This document shows positions 1 through 6,593 of a stretch of 25,409 nt of DNA, piece after piece (position 1 is the stretch's first letter; each line of letters starts with the position of its first letter). Both the position numbers and the translations under genes were made by a program. The stretch is from a virus, in the IMG/VR virus record IMGVR_UViG_3300050019_000278, positions 1 through 25,409 of that record, one strand, 5' to 3'. The notes beneath the pieces were generated by a model, which saw nothing but the letters and a program-made list of their open reading frames with translations, was not told the DNA's origin and searched no databases.

Positions 1-543
1 TGGCTTGAACGTCTGTCCAAAGATCCCGAAATCAGGAGCAGTGTCAGGTCCTGAAAACAGGTTCACGTTCACGTCAAATTTGAACGTTGACGCGTACGAT
101 GTAGCGATTTCTTGGAGTGGAATAGAAAACTCATCCTCTAACGACGTTCGAGACACTCTTCCGACTCTGGCTAATTGGTGCCAGCAACGGATGAGGTTCC
201 AGATTCTAGAATTTTGCTGCGGAAATAGAGAACCGTCAGATTTCGTTTGACCGGCTTCAACCATAAAATCGACTCTGATTTGACCAATGGGTTCATCAAA
301 TCCAGGGTACTCAATTGGCACAGAATGCCGCTTCGACTCCAATGCCATCATGCTGATGTCTGGAAAAATCACCTGACGCGCATAGTATTTGGACGTGTTA
401 GGGTCAGGAAGTGTCATCCCGGCAAATTGTGGGACTCCTCTCACGCCGTTGACGACCTGTTCTAACTCGACAACCCATAGGTCAGAGCGTTGAGGCTCTA
501 GACCACCCTGCTTGCTCCATGGGTTAACCGTTTTGACAACCAT
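1..543 (-). CDS. Tail tube-like protein, paralogue of the main tube (partial, runs off left edge)
   Basis: The minus strand is open from the ATG at 543 through position 1 with no stop: 181 codons, C-terminus missing. The N-terminus (NPWSKQGGLEPQRSDLWVVE) aligns with the N-terminus of the tail tube protein at 5890-6570 (NQWGATGSGLDQQRSDLFYV). Further on, both have a short 'PI.Y' strand, an amphipathic segment and a tryptophan helix (IWNLIRCWHQL here, LLERWHWLI in the tube). This supports common ancestry and a tube-fold role. In T4-like tails, tube paralogues (gp48/gp54) cap or initiate the tube on the baseplate, so a baseplate tube-initiator role is inferred, though a second tube subunit is possible. 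It diverges from the gp5-like gene at 558, with only 14 bases between the two start codons. Confidence 0.72.
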   Translation of the reverse strand, partial: MVVKTVNPWSKQGGLEPQRSDLWVVELEQVVNGVRGVPQFAGMTLPDPNTSKYYARQVIFPDISMMALESKRHSVPIEYPGFDEPIGQIRVDFMVEAGQTKSDGSLFPQQNSRIWNLIRCWHQLARVGRVSRTSLEDEFSIPLQEIATSYASTFKFDVNVNLFSGPDTAPDFGIFGQTFKP

Positions 544-557
544 GAGGTATCTACAAC

Positions 558-1379
558 ATGCCGCATCCTAACCTTTTTGGCACCTACTCCGGTGTCATCG
601 AGTCAACAAAAGACTCAGAAAAGCGCGGTCGCATGAAGGTGCGTGTTCCTTTAGTTTATGGGCCGGCAGAAGGTTCGATCCCAACATCGGACCTGCCTTG
701 GGCTCTTCCTGCTGGGCTTCCTGCTGGTGGAAGCCCTAGTTCTGGTGGTATCGATTGGCTTCCAGAAGTCGGAGACCAGGTGTGGGTGAGGTTTCTTGAT
801 GGAGAACCAGAGAAACCGATCTGGGAGTGGGCACTTCAAAACTCAAAACAGGCAAAAGACTACCCCTTCAGAAGTTATGACGGAAGCACCCCAAACCGAC
901 ACGCCCTACTATCGAGATATGGACAGTCGATTGAAATCAGCGAGGCAGGAATATCGCTGGTCACGAGCAAAGGATATTCCATCCAGTTGATCGACTCCGG
1001 CGCAGGTCAACTGTCAGGCTCGTTAGAGATTCAGACAGGAAAGGCATACTACTTCAAGATGATGGACGATGTGGATCAGCTTGCATTTTATTGCAAGTAT
1101 GTCAACGGCACGTACACGGAGTTGCACCATCAGGGAAACCAAGCTGTATTTGACCTGGTCGCTAAGTTCGAAGTGATCACGTGCCGCGCAAATATCAAAG
1201 CGGCTCGAATCGACCTTGGCAACGGAGCAAATGATCCCGTTGTGCGAAGGAGTGATTTAGAAAACGTTGTTCGTCAAATAGTGCTGCAGTTTGACCTACA
1301 CACTCACCCGTATGTTCCACCTCCTGAAACTCCGATGGAGGTCAGAGTGACAGCCAGTAGAGTCGTCTATGCAGTGTGA
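558..1379 (+). CDS. gp5-like / gpV-type baseplate OB-fold protein
   Basis: 273 residues. The N-terminal ~100 residues read as the OB-fold of phage tail-spike hub proteins (T4 gp5 N-domain, P2 gpV, VgrG-like): 'GTYSGVIESTKDSEKRGRMK' is followed by VRVPLVYG, a glycine/proline loop, then 'WLPEVGDQVWVRFLDGEPEKP'. The combination of 'R..V.VPLV' and 'P..GD.VWV.F..G....P' is typical of this domain. The middle (~residues 110-200) is beta-rich, with short alternating strands. The C-terminal region (~215-273) contains 'LQFDLHTHPY', the H.H motif seen in many such hub proteins. No lysozyme domain like that of T4 gp5 is present. Its likely role is to sit at the tail tip below the gp27-like hub (11336-12598). 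The ATG at 558 has GAGG about 10 bases upstream. Its stop is followed within 35 bases by the next structural gene. Confidence 0.75.
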   Translation: MPHPNLFGTYSGVIESTKDSEKRGRMKVRVPLVYGPAEGSIPTSDLPWALPAGLPAGGSPSSGGIDWLPEVGDQVWVRFLDGEPEKPIWEWALQNSKQAKDYPFRSYDGSTPNRHALLSRYGQSIEISEAGISLVTSKGYSIQLIDSGAGQLSGSLEIQTGKAYYFKMMDDVDQLAFYCKYVNGTYTELHHQGNQAVFDLVAKFEVITCRANIKAARIDLGNGANDPVVRRSDLENVVRQIVLQFDLHTHPYVPPPETPMEVRVTASRVVYAV

Positions 1380-1411
1380 GTTCTCATACGTTGATAGATA
1401 GGATTAACACC

Positions 1412-1945
1412 ATGGTCACTGGATTTCTCACACTGTCTAAGGTCACCGGAAGATCCGGCGAAATACTACGCGGACTTGACGCGGCGCAAGCTCTTGGAAT
1501 CGTCCCAGCCTGGGACGCGGCAGAGAAGGAAAAAATTAACCTGGTTAACGGCGAGATCCCAGTCAGCAAAAACCTGTTCGTTGATGGCGGACGGCAAGCG
1601 CTGTGCTATGTGTTCGGAGGCCGTTCACCGATGGCTGACTACGCATGCCAAAATTTCGGCATCGGCACCGGCACGTCTCCAGCCGCAGTTATCGATACTG
1701 CTCTTGAGTCTCCTATCGCGTTTTCAACAGGAGTCTACTTGAAAGCCGTCGATGCGGTTTCGTTCATTACACCTTTTGAAGCGAGGGTCGAGTACACGAT
1801 CGGCGCTGGACAGGCGAATGGTTACCTCATCACAGAATTTGGCCTTTTCAGCGGGAACGGGATACTGCTCGCGCGCATCGTCAACGTGGGCATAAATAAA
1901 ACGAGTGACTGGAGCCCGAGTTTTACGTGGCGCCTGCGGTTTTGA
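1412..1945 (+). CDS. Fibre/baseplate-type virion structural protein
   Basis: 177 residues from the ATG at 1412, which has AGGA at 1400-1403 with an 8-base spacer. The frame is open further upstream to a GTG at 1376 that overlaps the previous stop, so a 189-residue product is the alternative. The C-terminal half has a pattern common in phage tail-fibre and baseplate-associated proteins: 'FGIGTGTSPAA', then 'ANGYLITEFGLFSGNGILLA' and a terminal '..W.LRF' strand. Here a recurring 'ITE.GLF...G.LLAR' motif closes a small beta-domain. No enzyme motif is visible. The position after the gp5-like gene on the same strand supports a tail-tip or fibre-attachment role. The exact function is not recognised. 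Confidence 0.55.
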   Translation: MVTGFLTLSKVTGRSGEILRGLDAAQALGIVPAWDAAEKEKINLVNGEIPVSKNLFVDGGRQALCYVFGGRSPMADYACQNFGIGTGTSPAAVIDTALESPIAFSTGVYLKAVDAVSFITPFEARVEYTIGAGQANGYLITEFGLFSGNGILLARIVNVGINKTSDWSPSFTWRLRF

Positions 1946-1963
1946 ATTAGGTTCTAACAAAAA

Positions 1964-1978
1964 GCCGTTCTTAACGGC
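1964..1978. other. Short perfect hairpin abutting a homing endonuclease start codon
   Basis: GCCGTT-CTT-AACGGC forms a 6-bp stem with a 3-base loop and ends immediately before the ATG at 1979. On the minus strand it is followed by a T5 run (AAAAA at 1959-1963 on plus), so it could act as a weak leftward intrinsic terminator. However, no minus-strand gene lies directly upstream of it. On the plus strand it has no U-tract and occupies the place where a ribosome binding site would be expected. Confidence 0.45.
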
Positions 1979-3013
1979 ATGCATATCTGGAAAGGTTGGA
2001 ACCACAGGACTCCTATCACTGTATTAACGTTTGACACAGTTGAACTTGCGCACAAGTTTCAAACTGACAATCTGGTATCTGTCACCGGACACACAGTAGG
2101 AAGTAGGCCAAGAGCGCACCTTAACCGCATCTTTTTAGCGGGAATTGTAGCACTAAAGACACTCAAGCTTCTCGGAGAGGATCTGTCCATATTCAAAGAT
2201 TGGAAACCCCAGTCGACGACTCGTCACTATGACGTAACAGACGACGAGATCCTCAAAGATGCAGCTCAGTTTTCCACGCGGTCAGAGTGGAAAAGAAAAG
2301 GAAAGTTCTATCAACTCTGCTCAAAACGCAGAAGAGAGCTGTTCAAGCAAGCCGTAGCTCACATGGCTCCGCCGATCGACCCGTTGGCTCAAACTCAGGT
2401 TTACGTTTATGAGTTTACTGATCACTCATGCTATGTCGGTCTCACGTGCAATCCTAAGCGCCGGCACAAGGATCATCTTGAGCAAGGAACTGTGTACAGG
2501 AAGATCTTGACCGGAGTCCCGCACACGCTGACAATCTTGCACTGTGGAATTTCTCAGAATGAAGCAGCTGAGCTTGAGATACGCGAGATAGAGGCACGCA
2601 AGTTGGATGGATGGACCGTCTACAACAAACATAAAGGAGGGGGTCTAGGTGGGGGATTCAAGTATTCCTACGCAGACGTCTTGAAGGTCGCAAAAACCTG
2701 TGTGTCAAAGAAGGATTTTGACACAAGATTTCCTGCCGTGAGCCAAGTTGTTAGCCGAAGAAAGTGGAACGATAGGTTCGACAAAGATATGGGATGGCCA
2801 TCCCATGTAAGTCACAAGTGGACGATAGAAAACTGTCTGTCAGAGGCTCAAAAATTTCAATGGAAAACAGACTGGGTCACAGGTTCTCCCGTGTCGTACG
2901 TCGCTGCAAGGAAGCAGGGATGGCTTAAGGAGATCTCTAAGCTCCGTGGTTTTAAGCCAAAGTCTCGTGCATGGGAAACAAGAGAAAAGCGCGGTACTTA
3001 TCAAAATCCATGA
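1979..3013 (+). CDS. GIY-YIG homing endonuclease with three DNA-binding repeats
   Basis: 344 residues. The nuclease core is at ~140-218: the GIY element reads VYVYEF (141-146) and the YIG element CYVGL (151-155). An arginine-rich helix NPKRRHKDH (158-166), a glutamate helix around E200 (AELEIREIE) and an asparagine in VYNKHKGGG (N216) complete the family's catalytic set. Around the core are three copies of a ~43-residue repeat (about 87-129, 229-272, 281-322) of the form 'a..F.t.sew.k.s...Y..a.r..W...', best preserved in the last copy (YVAARKQGWLKEI). Such repeats serve as sequence-specific DNA-binding modules in phage freestanding endonucleases. The gene sits between structural genes, consistent with an intron-less homing element. 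No convincing Shine-Dalgarno sequence precedes the ATG at 1979, where a hairpin lies instead. The first ~80 residues match nothing I recognise, so the true start could be further downstream. Confidence 0.82.
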   Translation: MHIWKGWNHRTPITVLTFDTVELAHKFQTDNLVSVTGHTVGSRPRAHLNRIFLAGIVALKTLKLLGEDLSIFKDWKPQSTTRHYDVTDDEILKDAAQFSTRSEWKRKGKFYQLCSKRRRELFKQAVAHMAPPIDPLAQTQVYVYEFTDHSCYVGLTCNPKRRHKDHLEQGTVYRKILTGVPHTLTILHCGISQNEAAELEIREIEARKLDGWTVYNKHKGGGLGGGFKYSYADVLKVAKTCVSKKDFDTRFPAVSQVVSRRKWNDRFDKDMGWPSHVSHKWTIENCLSEAQKFQWKTDWVTGSPVSYVAARKQGWLKEISKLRGFKPKSRAWETREKRGTYQNP

Positions 3014-3363
3014 ATATCTTGATCGCAGATCAACAAACAGTCGGCGAAACTGAATCCACCATCTTTTCGCTACTCCAAAACAGCCCTGTATCTGCTCTCG
3101 TTACGTTGACAAACAACGGCACGAACACGATGAACTACCGTTTTCAGCAGCTATCGGCGGGAACGTGGAGCAACCTCGATGTCATCGGCACTGACATGAA
3201 CAACACCCTCAGCACAGGACAGGTAAAAGCCGTCTCCGTTTCGTCCTCTTATCCTCAGGTTCGCCTTGTCGGTAACGCATCAGGAGGTGCTGTCCTCGAG
3301 TTCGGCGTGCTTCGTTACTATGCCCGCGCTGCTGGTGGAGCTCTCCCAATCCTGTCGCTTTAA
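3010..3363 (+). CDS. Small beta-rich structural protein, paralogue of the 13028-13477 product
   Basis: 117 residues starting MNILIADQQ at 3010; the ATG overlaps the TGA of the upstream endonuclease (ATGA). The frame is open upstream to 2971, but that part lies inside the endonuclease gene. The protein is rich in S, T, N, V and L, without charged clusters or cysteines, as expected of a virion beta-sandwich. It shares a pattern with the minus-strand product at 13028-13477: 'ALVTLTNNGTNTMNYRF' here against 'AVLVNVKNTGSASLTVMF' there. Further on, 'YPQVRLVG..GGAVLEFGVLRY' matches 'YPKLKYLEFIG..GYAHVKLTSQLRF'. The function is not recognised; a decoration, fibre or baseplate accessory protein is an inference. 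Confidence 0.6.
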   Translation: MNILIADQQTVGETESTIFSLLQNSPVSALVTLTNNGTNTMNYRFQQLSAGTWSNLDVIGTDMNNTLSTGQVKAVSVSSSYPQVRLVGNASGGAVLEFGVLRYYARAAGGALPILSL

Positions 3364-3371
3364 CTTTTTTG

Positions 3372-3399
3372 TTTACAACGTCCTAAATCTGGACTACGC
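3372..3399 (+). promoter_or_regulatory. Candidate sigma70-type promoter for the 3414 gene
   Basis: TTTACA (3372-3377), a 16-base spacer, then CTACGC (3394-3399), 14 bases before the ATG at 3414. The same -10-like hexamer and spacer length occur on the minus strand upstream of the exonuclease gene (4961-4988). A 13-base stretch TTTTTGTTTACAA is shared with the leader of the ligase gene (21999-22011). Prediction from sequence only. Confidence 0.35.
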
Positions 3400-3413
3400 T
3401 CAGAATTGTAAAA

Positions 3414-4016
3414 ATGTACCGCGACCCATTTGAAAACCCGAGCTACGTCACGGCGGAGATCTACGAGTCTCCGAAAGAGATCCCCGACATGAGCTTTGCG
3501 GTCAACAATCCTGGAAGGGGTGGAGAATGGTTGGCTAAACTGAAAGCTGATGGAGCGCACCAGATTGACACGTATAAGGAAGTGCCAATTTATTCCTCTG
3601 GGAATTACATCTACACGGAGCAAGATGGCGCGCTGACGTATTTCGTCAAATGGGAAGACCGCCCCATGCCAGGAAAGCGAGGAAAGTACGTCACTCAAAT
3701 CGCTATAGAGCGTAGTCCAAGCAGAGGAGAGATAGGGCTGGTCTCTTATGTTTTTTGGAATCATCTGTTGAAGATGCACGGAGCTATCATGACAGACAAC
3801 GCACAGACAAGGTTAGGAAAGCAGTTTTGGGGCCGTCAGGTGCACAGAGCTTTTGTGGAAAACCACACATATGTTTACTACGTAGACCTATCAGATAACT
3901 CTTACTCGCGGTTAAATGACATAGGTGAGTATGAGAAAGCTATGGAACGCGCGTACGGAAAAGACAACCAGCATAGACAGCGCAGGATTTTGATCACCAA
4001 TTATCCGTTAGAATAG
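3414..4016 (+). CDS. Uncharacterised 200-residue phage protein
   Basis: 200 residues, not recognised. The composition is soluble, mixed alpha/beta and aromatic-rich. A central stretch (about residues 103-145) reads like an N-acyltransferase-type or T7-like 'conserved phage protein' core: a strand (GEIGLVSYVFWNHLL) followed by 'MTDNAQTRLGKQFWGRQV', where '..D..QT..G...W.....' recurs in phage proteins of unknown function. No catalytic motif can be asserted. The gene ends 3 bases before the stop of the convergent exonuclease gene. It has its own candidate promoter just upstream, which separates it from the structural genes and suggests expression with replication or host-takeover functions. Confidence 0.6.
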   Translation: MYRDPFENPSYVTAEIYESPKEIPDMSFAVNNPGRGGEWLAKLKADGAHQIDTYKEVPIYSSGNYIYTEQDGALTYFVKWEDRPMPGKRGKYVTQIAIERSPSRGEIGLVSYVFWNHLLKMHGAIMTDNAQTRLGKQFWGRQVHRAFVENHTYVYYVDLSDNSYSRLNDIGEYEKAMERAYGKDNQHRQRRILITNYPLE

Positions 4017-4019
4017 GGG

Positions 4020-4889
4020 TCACGGATTCCAGTCTTCGATTGCAGCAATCGCGGCTTCTGGGTCGAGTGCCAAAACTCCCCGTTCCCACTCGTCCGCAGC
4101 TCGTCCTTCGATAGACAGAGTTTTTGATGGCAAAAATGGAACCGGCATCGCGTCAGTTTGGACGTCGAGATGGAGAAGAGTGTATTCGAGACTCTCGAAA
4201 AACTGTCCTTTCTGAGTCTCAGACATCTTCAGCACGGCGCGATCAATAACCTCTTCAAGAGGGGCATCTTTGTGAAGGTCCTTGAATATCTTATCGACCG
4301 CCTTAGCCCCCAGTTTGTCGACTCCATTGATTCCGTCTCCTTTGTCACCGATGATGGCGAGCGCGATCGAAACATGGACAGGTTTGTTTACACACCATTT
4401 TTCGCAGATCTCGCGCTCCGTCATCAGTCTCTTCTTTGACAGGTCAAAGTAGTCGATTCTGGGCTCTTTCAATTGTTGAAGGTCCTTGTCTCCAGATACC
4501 ACGATCACGTGGCGCCCCAGGTTAGCGACTCGGCATGCTACGGTCGCCACCGTGTCATCCGATTCGTGATCGGGGTGTAGCACATAGGCACTGTCGCCGA
4601 ATGCCTCTTTTATGACCCGTTGGAACTCATCCAGCTTGATGTACCAGTCAGCCGGCTTGGGAGGACGTTTCTTGTTTGTCTTGGCTTTTCCGTCAAAACT
4701 GAACAGGATCCTCTCAGGAATTCCTGTCTCAAATTTAAGCATAGCAAAGAAGCACTTGAATGCCGCTGTTAAGTAACCATCCTTGTCGTGTCGAAGGTCT
4801 GATTCTGGTGAGGCTGCAGCATAATACCCTTTGGCGAATAGGCCATTGGAGTCCACTACCATGTCAGTGTTTGGTCGTTTTTTAAGCAT
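4020..4889 (-). CDS. FEN/T5-type 5'-3' exonuclease (RNase H-like flap nuclease)
   Basis: 289 residues from the ATG at 4889, preceded by AAGGTG at a 5-base spacing. An in-frame upstream ATG at 4946 would add 19 basic residues and is less likely. The metal-binding acidic residues of the FEN/PIN superfamily are in order: VVDSNG near the start (D13), FSFDGK, HPDHESDD, VVSGDKDL and IIGDKGDGINGV. The last begins a helix-hairpin-helix-type H3TH DNA-binding segment (GINGVDKLGAKAVDKIF). The length matches phage flap exonucleases such as T5 D15 or T4 RNase H. These enzymes remove RNA primers and 5' flaps during lagging-strand maturation, and the phage's own DNA ligase (22057-24021) would seal the resulting nicks. 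The gene is convergent with the 3414 gene, with only 3 bases between the stop codons. Confidence 0.88.
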   Translation of the reverse strand: MLKKRPNTDMVVDSNGLFAKGYYAAASPESDLRHDKDGYLTAAFKCFFAMLKFETGIPERILFSFDGKAKTNKKRPPKPADWYIKLDEFQRVIKEAFGDSAYVLHPDHESDDTVATVACRVANLGRHVIVVSGDKDLQQLKEPRIDYFDLSKKRLMTEREICEKWCVNKPVHVSIALAIIGDKGDGINGVDKLGAKAVDKIFKDLHKDAPLEEVIDRAVLKMSETQKGQFFESLEYTLLHLDVQTDAMPVPFLPSKTLSIEGRAADEWERGVLALDPEAAIAAIEDWNP

Positions 4890-4890
4890 A

Positions 4891-5067
4891 TCACACCTTA
4901 GGAAGGTCTTTCTTTTCTTGCTCGGCAGCTTCAGTCGCCCAATCATACAACCACGTCAAAGCGTAGTCTGGGGTCTTCGTGAGGTCAATGATCATTCCTC
5001 TGTCGGCCCAAGCGAGTTCAAATCGTTCGCGCCAACGGGCTTGTTCACTGGCTAAGACCCCGTCAAC
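4891..5067 (-). CDS. Possible frameshift-encoded C-terminal extension of the gp26-like protein (or separate 34-residue ORF)
   Basis: Downstream of the gp26-like gene, the frame one base forward stays open for 58 codons (5067 to the TGA at 4893-4891) and ends directly before the exonuclease start. Its translation begins VDGVLASEQARWRERF and continues with two more tryptophan-rich amphipathic stretches and an acidic/basic tail, which looks protein-like. The only ATG in this frame is at 4995 (34 residues, Shine-Dalgarno-like AGAGGA abutting it). There is no start codon between the preceding in-frame TAG and that ATG. Access to the full 58 codons would therefore need a +1 (or -2) ribosomal frameshift at the TTT-TTT-C run at 5074-5068. 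It could equally be a short standalone gene or non-coding leader. Confidence 0.4.
   Translation of the reverse strand, partial: VDGVLASEQARWRERFELAWADRGMIIDLTKTPDYALTWLYDWATEAAEQEKKDLPKV
4961..4988 (-). promoter_or_regulatory. Candidate promoter for the exonuclease gene
   Basis: Minus strand: TTGACC (4988-4983), a 16-base spacer, CTACGC (4966-4961). This gives the same -10 hexamer and spacing as the plus-strand candidate at 3372-3399. It would start transcription about 65 bases upstream of the exonuclease ATG. It lies inside the short open frame 4891-5067, so promoter and coding explanations compete for this segment. Confidence 0.3.
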
Positions 5068-5815
5068 GAAAAAATTCCGCGTCTAGCGACAGGTTGTGCA
5101 TGAACTCAGTTCCGCATTTGTCGCATTTGTGCTTGAGATCCGTTCCGAGATGAGGCTCCAGTTTTGCTGTGGTCTCGACATAGAAATCAAAATCAGAGGG
5201 TTGGAGTGCTTTGAACCACGTGGCAGCTTCCTCTGGAGAATCTGGTGGTCCACCGTTCACGCTGACAAGGTGGGTGATTGCGCGCGCGACACTGCGCGGG
5301 ATGGCGTCGTTGTCTGGATGGTCGAGAAGAGCGCGTTCATCGCGGACCAGAAGCGGCCTGACTCTGACCGTGTCTTGGCATGCTGGAAGAGTAAATTCAT
5401 CCCAGCCTGGATAGTCAGGACCTTTCTCTCCGATGCGCTCGAGTTGGTCTGGAATTGTGAGACTGATCACCTCGACATGGTTGCATGCAGGACAGGTCGC
5501 CTTGTATGTGACCTTGCAGTCACGCGCTGCAGCTTTTGCCACAAGGAGAATCGTGTTTACGTCTCCAGCAGGAAGTGCCTCGATGCTTTCGAGACCAACA
5601 AGTTTCTTTGTGATCTCGTATGGCAGAGTTGCCATCTGGACTTTCTTGATGTTTTTGATGACCCAATCATCGATCGATTGGTCCCATGGGTAGATTGTGA
5701 TCATTCCACCTGGAATGATGTCCTTCATCGAGAAACCGCCGGAAAGTAGCTTGATCTCGCGCTTAAACCGTTCGCGTGCCGGCTTAAGGCTTTTCAGATT
5801 GGTTTGGATGGCCAT
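5063..5815 (-). CDS. T4 gp26-family (T4_baseplate) zinc-containing baseplate/tail-assembly protein
   Basis: 250 residues from the ATG at 5815 (MAIQTNL). A frame extension to 5881 would translate through the strong terminator at 5837-5865, so I chose the inner ATG. The layout fits the T4 gp26-like family: an N-terminal 'GG.ITIYPW' strand and a helical segment (MATLPYEITKKLVGLESIEA). Then come ATCPACNHVEV (first CxxC), 'FTLPACQDTVRVRPL', a helical region with 'LQPSDFDFY', and a second CDKCGTEF (CxxC) before the terminal LDAEFFR. The two CxxC pairs probably bind zinc. In T4, gp26 acts in hub assembly. Here the gene directly follows the tail tube gene, the position taken by tail-assembly chaperones in many tailed phages. 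The 3' end carries a T6 run (codons TTT TTT) and an open +1 frame, which raises the possibility of a frameshifted long form. Confidence 0.78.
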   Translation of the reverse strand: MAIQTNLKSLKPARERFKREIKLLSGGFSMKDIIPGGMITIYPWDQSIDDWVIKNIKKVQMATLPYEITKKLVGLESIEALPAGDVNTILLVAKAAARDCKVTYKATCPACNHVEVISLTIPDQLERIGEKGPDYPGWDEFTLPACQDTVRVRPLLVRDERALLDHPDNDAIPRSVARAITHLVSVNGGPPDSPEEAATWFKALQPSDFDFYVETTAKLEPHLGTDLKHKCDKCGTEFMHNLSLDAEFFR

Positions 5816-5836
5816 GGAGCTTAGAACCTCAAAACT

Positions 5837-5865
5837 AAAAAGGGCGCCGCGGTTAAACGGCGCCC
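5837..5865 (-). terminator. Intrinsic terminator after the tail tube gene
   Basis: Reading leftward, GGGCGCCG (5865-5858), an 8-base loop (TTTAACCG), CGGCGCCC (5849-5842), then TTTTT (5841-5837). The 8-bp GC-only stem followed by a U-tract is a textbook rho-independent terminator. It sits 24 bases past the tail tube stop and 22 bases before the gp26-like start. It should make the tube and sheath transcripts end here, or attenuate read-through into the gp26-like gene. Confidence 0.88.
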
Positions 5866-5889
5866 AGTCTAAATCAAACAAAGGTGAAA

Positions 5890-6570
5890 TCAGGCCGTCA
5901 GGCTTCTGTTGATGCCGGCGATCACAGAAGAAAGACCTCTGCTGATCTCGCTCATGTAAGCTGTCGGGTTCAAGTCCGACACGTTTTCTGGGTAGTAACG
6001 GTCGATCTGGAGGGAAACGTTCAATGTGACACCTTCATTGGTGGTCGTCATGTTGCCGTTCGACGGCTTCAAATTGCGGATCCACACACCTTCAAGAAGG
6101 TAACGGGCACCAAGCGTGTAGGCATTGGTCGTTGTGACAGAATCGACGTTTTTCTGGACGTCCATGTTCGGGATCATCCAGTAGAAGTAGCCGGTCGTTT
6201 TGACCGCACTTCCAAGTCCTGAACCGCCCGTGCGAGGATTCGAGATCAGCCAGTGCCAACGCTCGAGAAGTTCCGCAGTGCGCTTGTTGAAAGCGTACCT
6301 GACAGTCATGTCGACCGCACCGGATTGTGTATCTGCGCCTGGGACACTGTTCGTCTGGTTGAGGTATTTGATCGGAATGACCTCCTGAGCGCGATCAGGG
6401 AACGGGAACTCCTGCACGGCAAAGGCAACTTCTTTGTCCCAGAGCGACGCACCTGCGATGTCGCTTAAGATACGAGGAAACAGGAGCTGGACATAGAATA
6501 GGTCGCTGCGCTGCTGGTCCAGTCCGGAACCAGTTGCACCCCACTGATTTTTGAAGTTTACGAGACTCAT
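5890..6570 (-). CDS. Tail tube protein (T4 gp19-type)
   Basis: 226 residues, immediately downstream of the sheath gene on the same strand, which is the canonical sheath-tube order in contractile phages. The N-terminus (NQWGATGSGLDQQRSDLFYV) starts the beta-sandwich. 'FPFPDRAQEVIPIKYLNQ' and 'DMTVRYAFNKRTAELLERW' correspond to the second sheet and the conserved helix of tube proteins. The C-terminus continues with 'LEGVWIRNLKPSNGNM', a long strand (TLNVSLQIDRYYPEN) and a helical tail. Its size is somewhat above T4 gp19 (163 residues). The partial protein at 1-543 is a paralogue. A strong terminator follows the gene. Confidence 0.88.
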   Translation of the reverse strand: MSLVNFKNQWGATGSGLDQQRSDLFYVQLLFPRILSDIAGASLWDKEVAFAVQEFPFPDRAQEVIPIKYLNQTNSVPGADTQSGAVDMTVRYAFNKRTAELLERWHWLISNPRTGGSGLGSAVKTTGYFYWMIPNMDVQKNVDSVTTTNAYTLGARYLLEGVWIRNLKPSNGNMTTTNEGVTLNVSLQIDRYYPENVSDLNPTAYMSEISRGLSSVIAGINRSLTA

Positions 6571-6593
6571 GGTAGATGGTTTTTTCGGATGGC

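Noticed and set aside
1-465. Two short plus-strand frames at the left edge (5-250 and 247-465)
   Set aside because: The minus strand is open across the whole region and encodes a tail-tube paralogue; the plus frames have no recognisable content.
5096-5749. 217-codon plus-strand open frame opposite the gp26-like gene
   Set aside because: The minus-strand frame has clear zinc motifs and operon context; this is an antisense shadow.
5837-5881. Extended N-terminus of the gp26-like protein (start at 5881)
   Set aside because: It would require translating the GC-rich intrinsic terminator; the ATG at 5815 is the first one beyond it.
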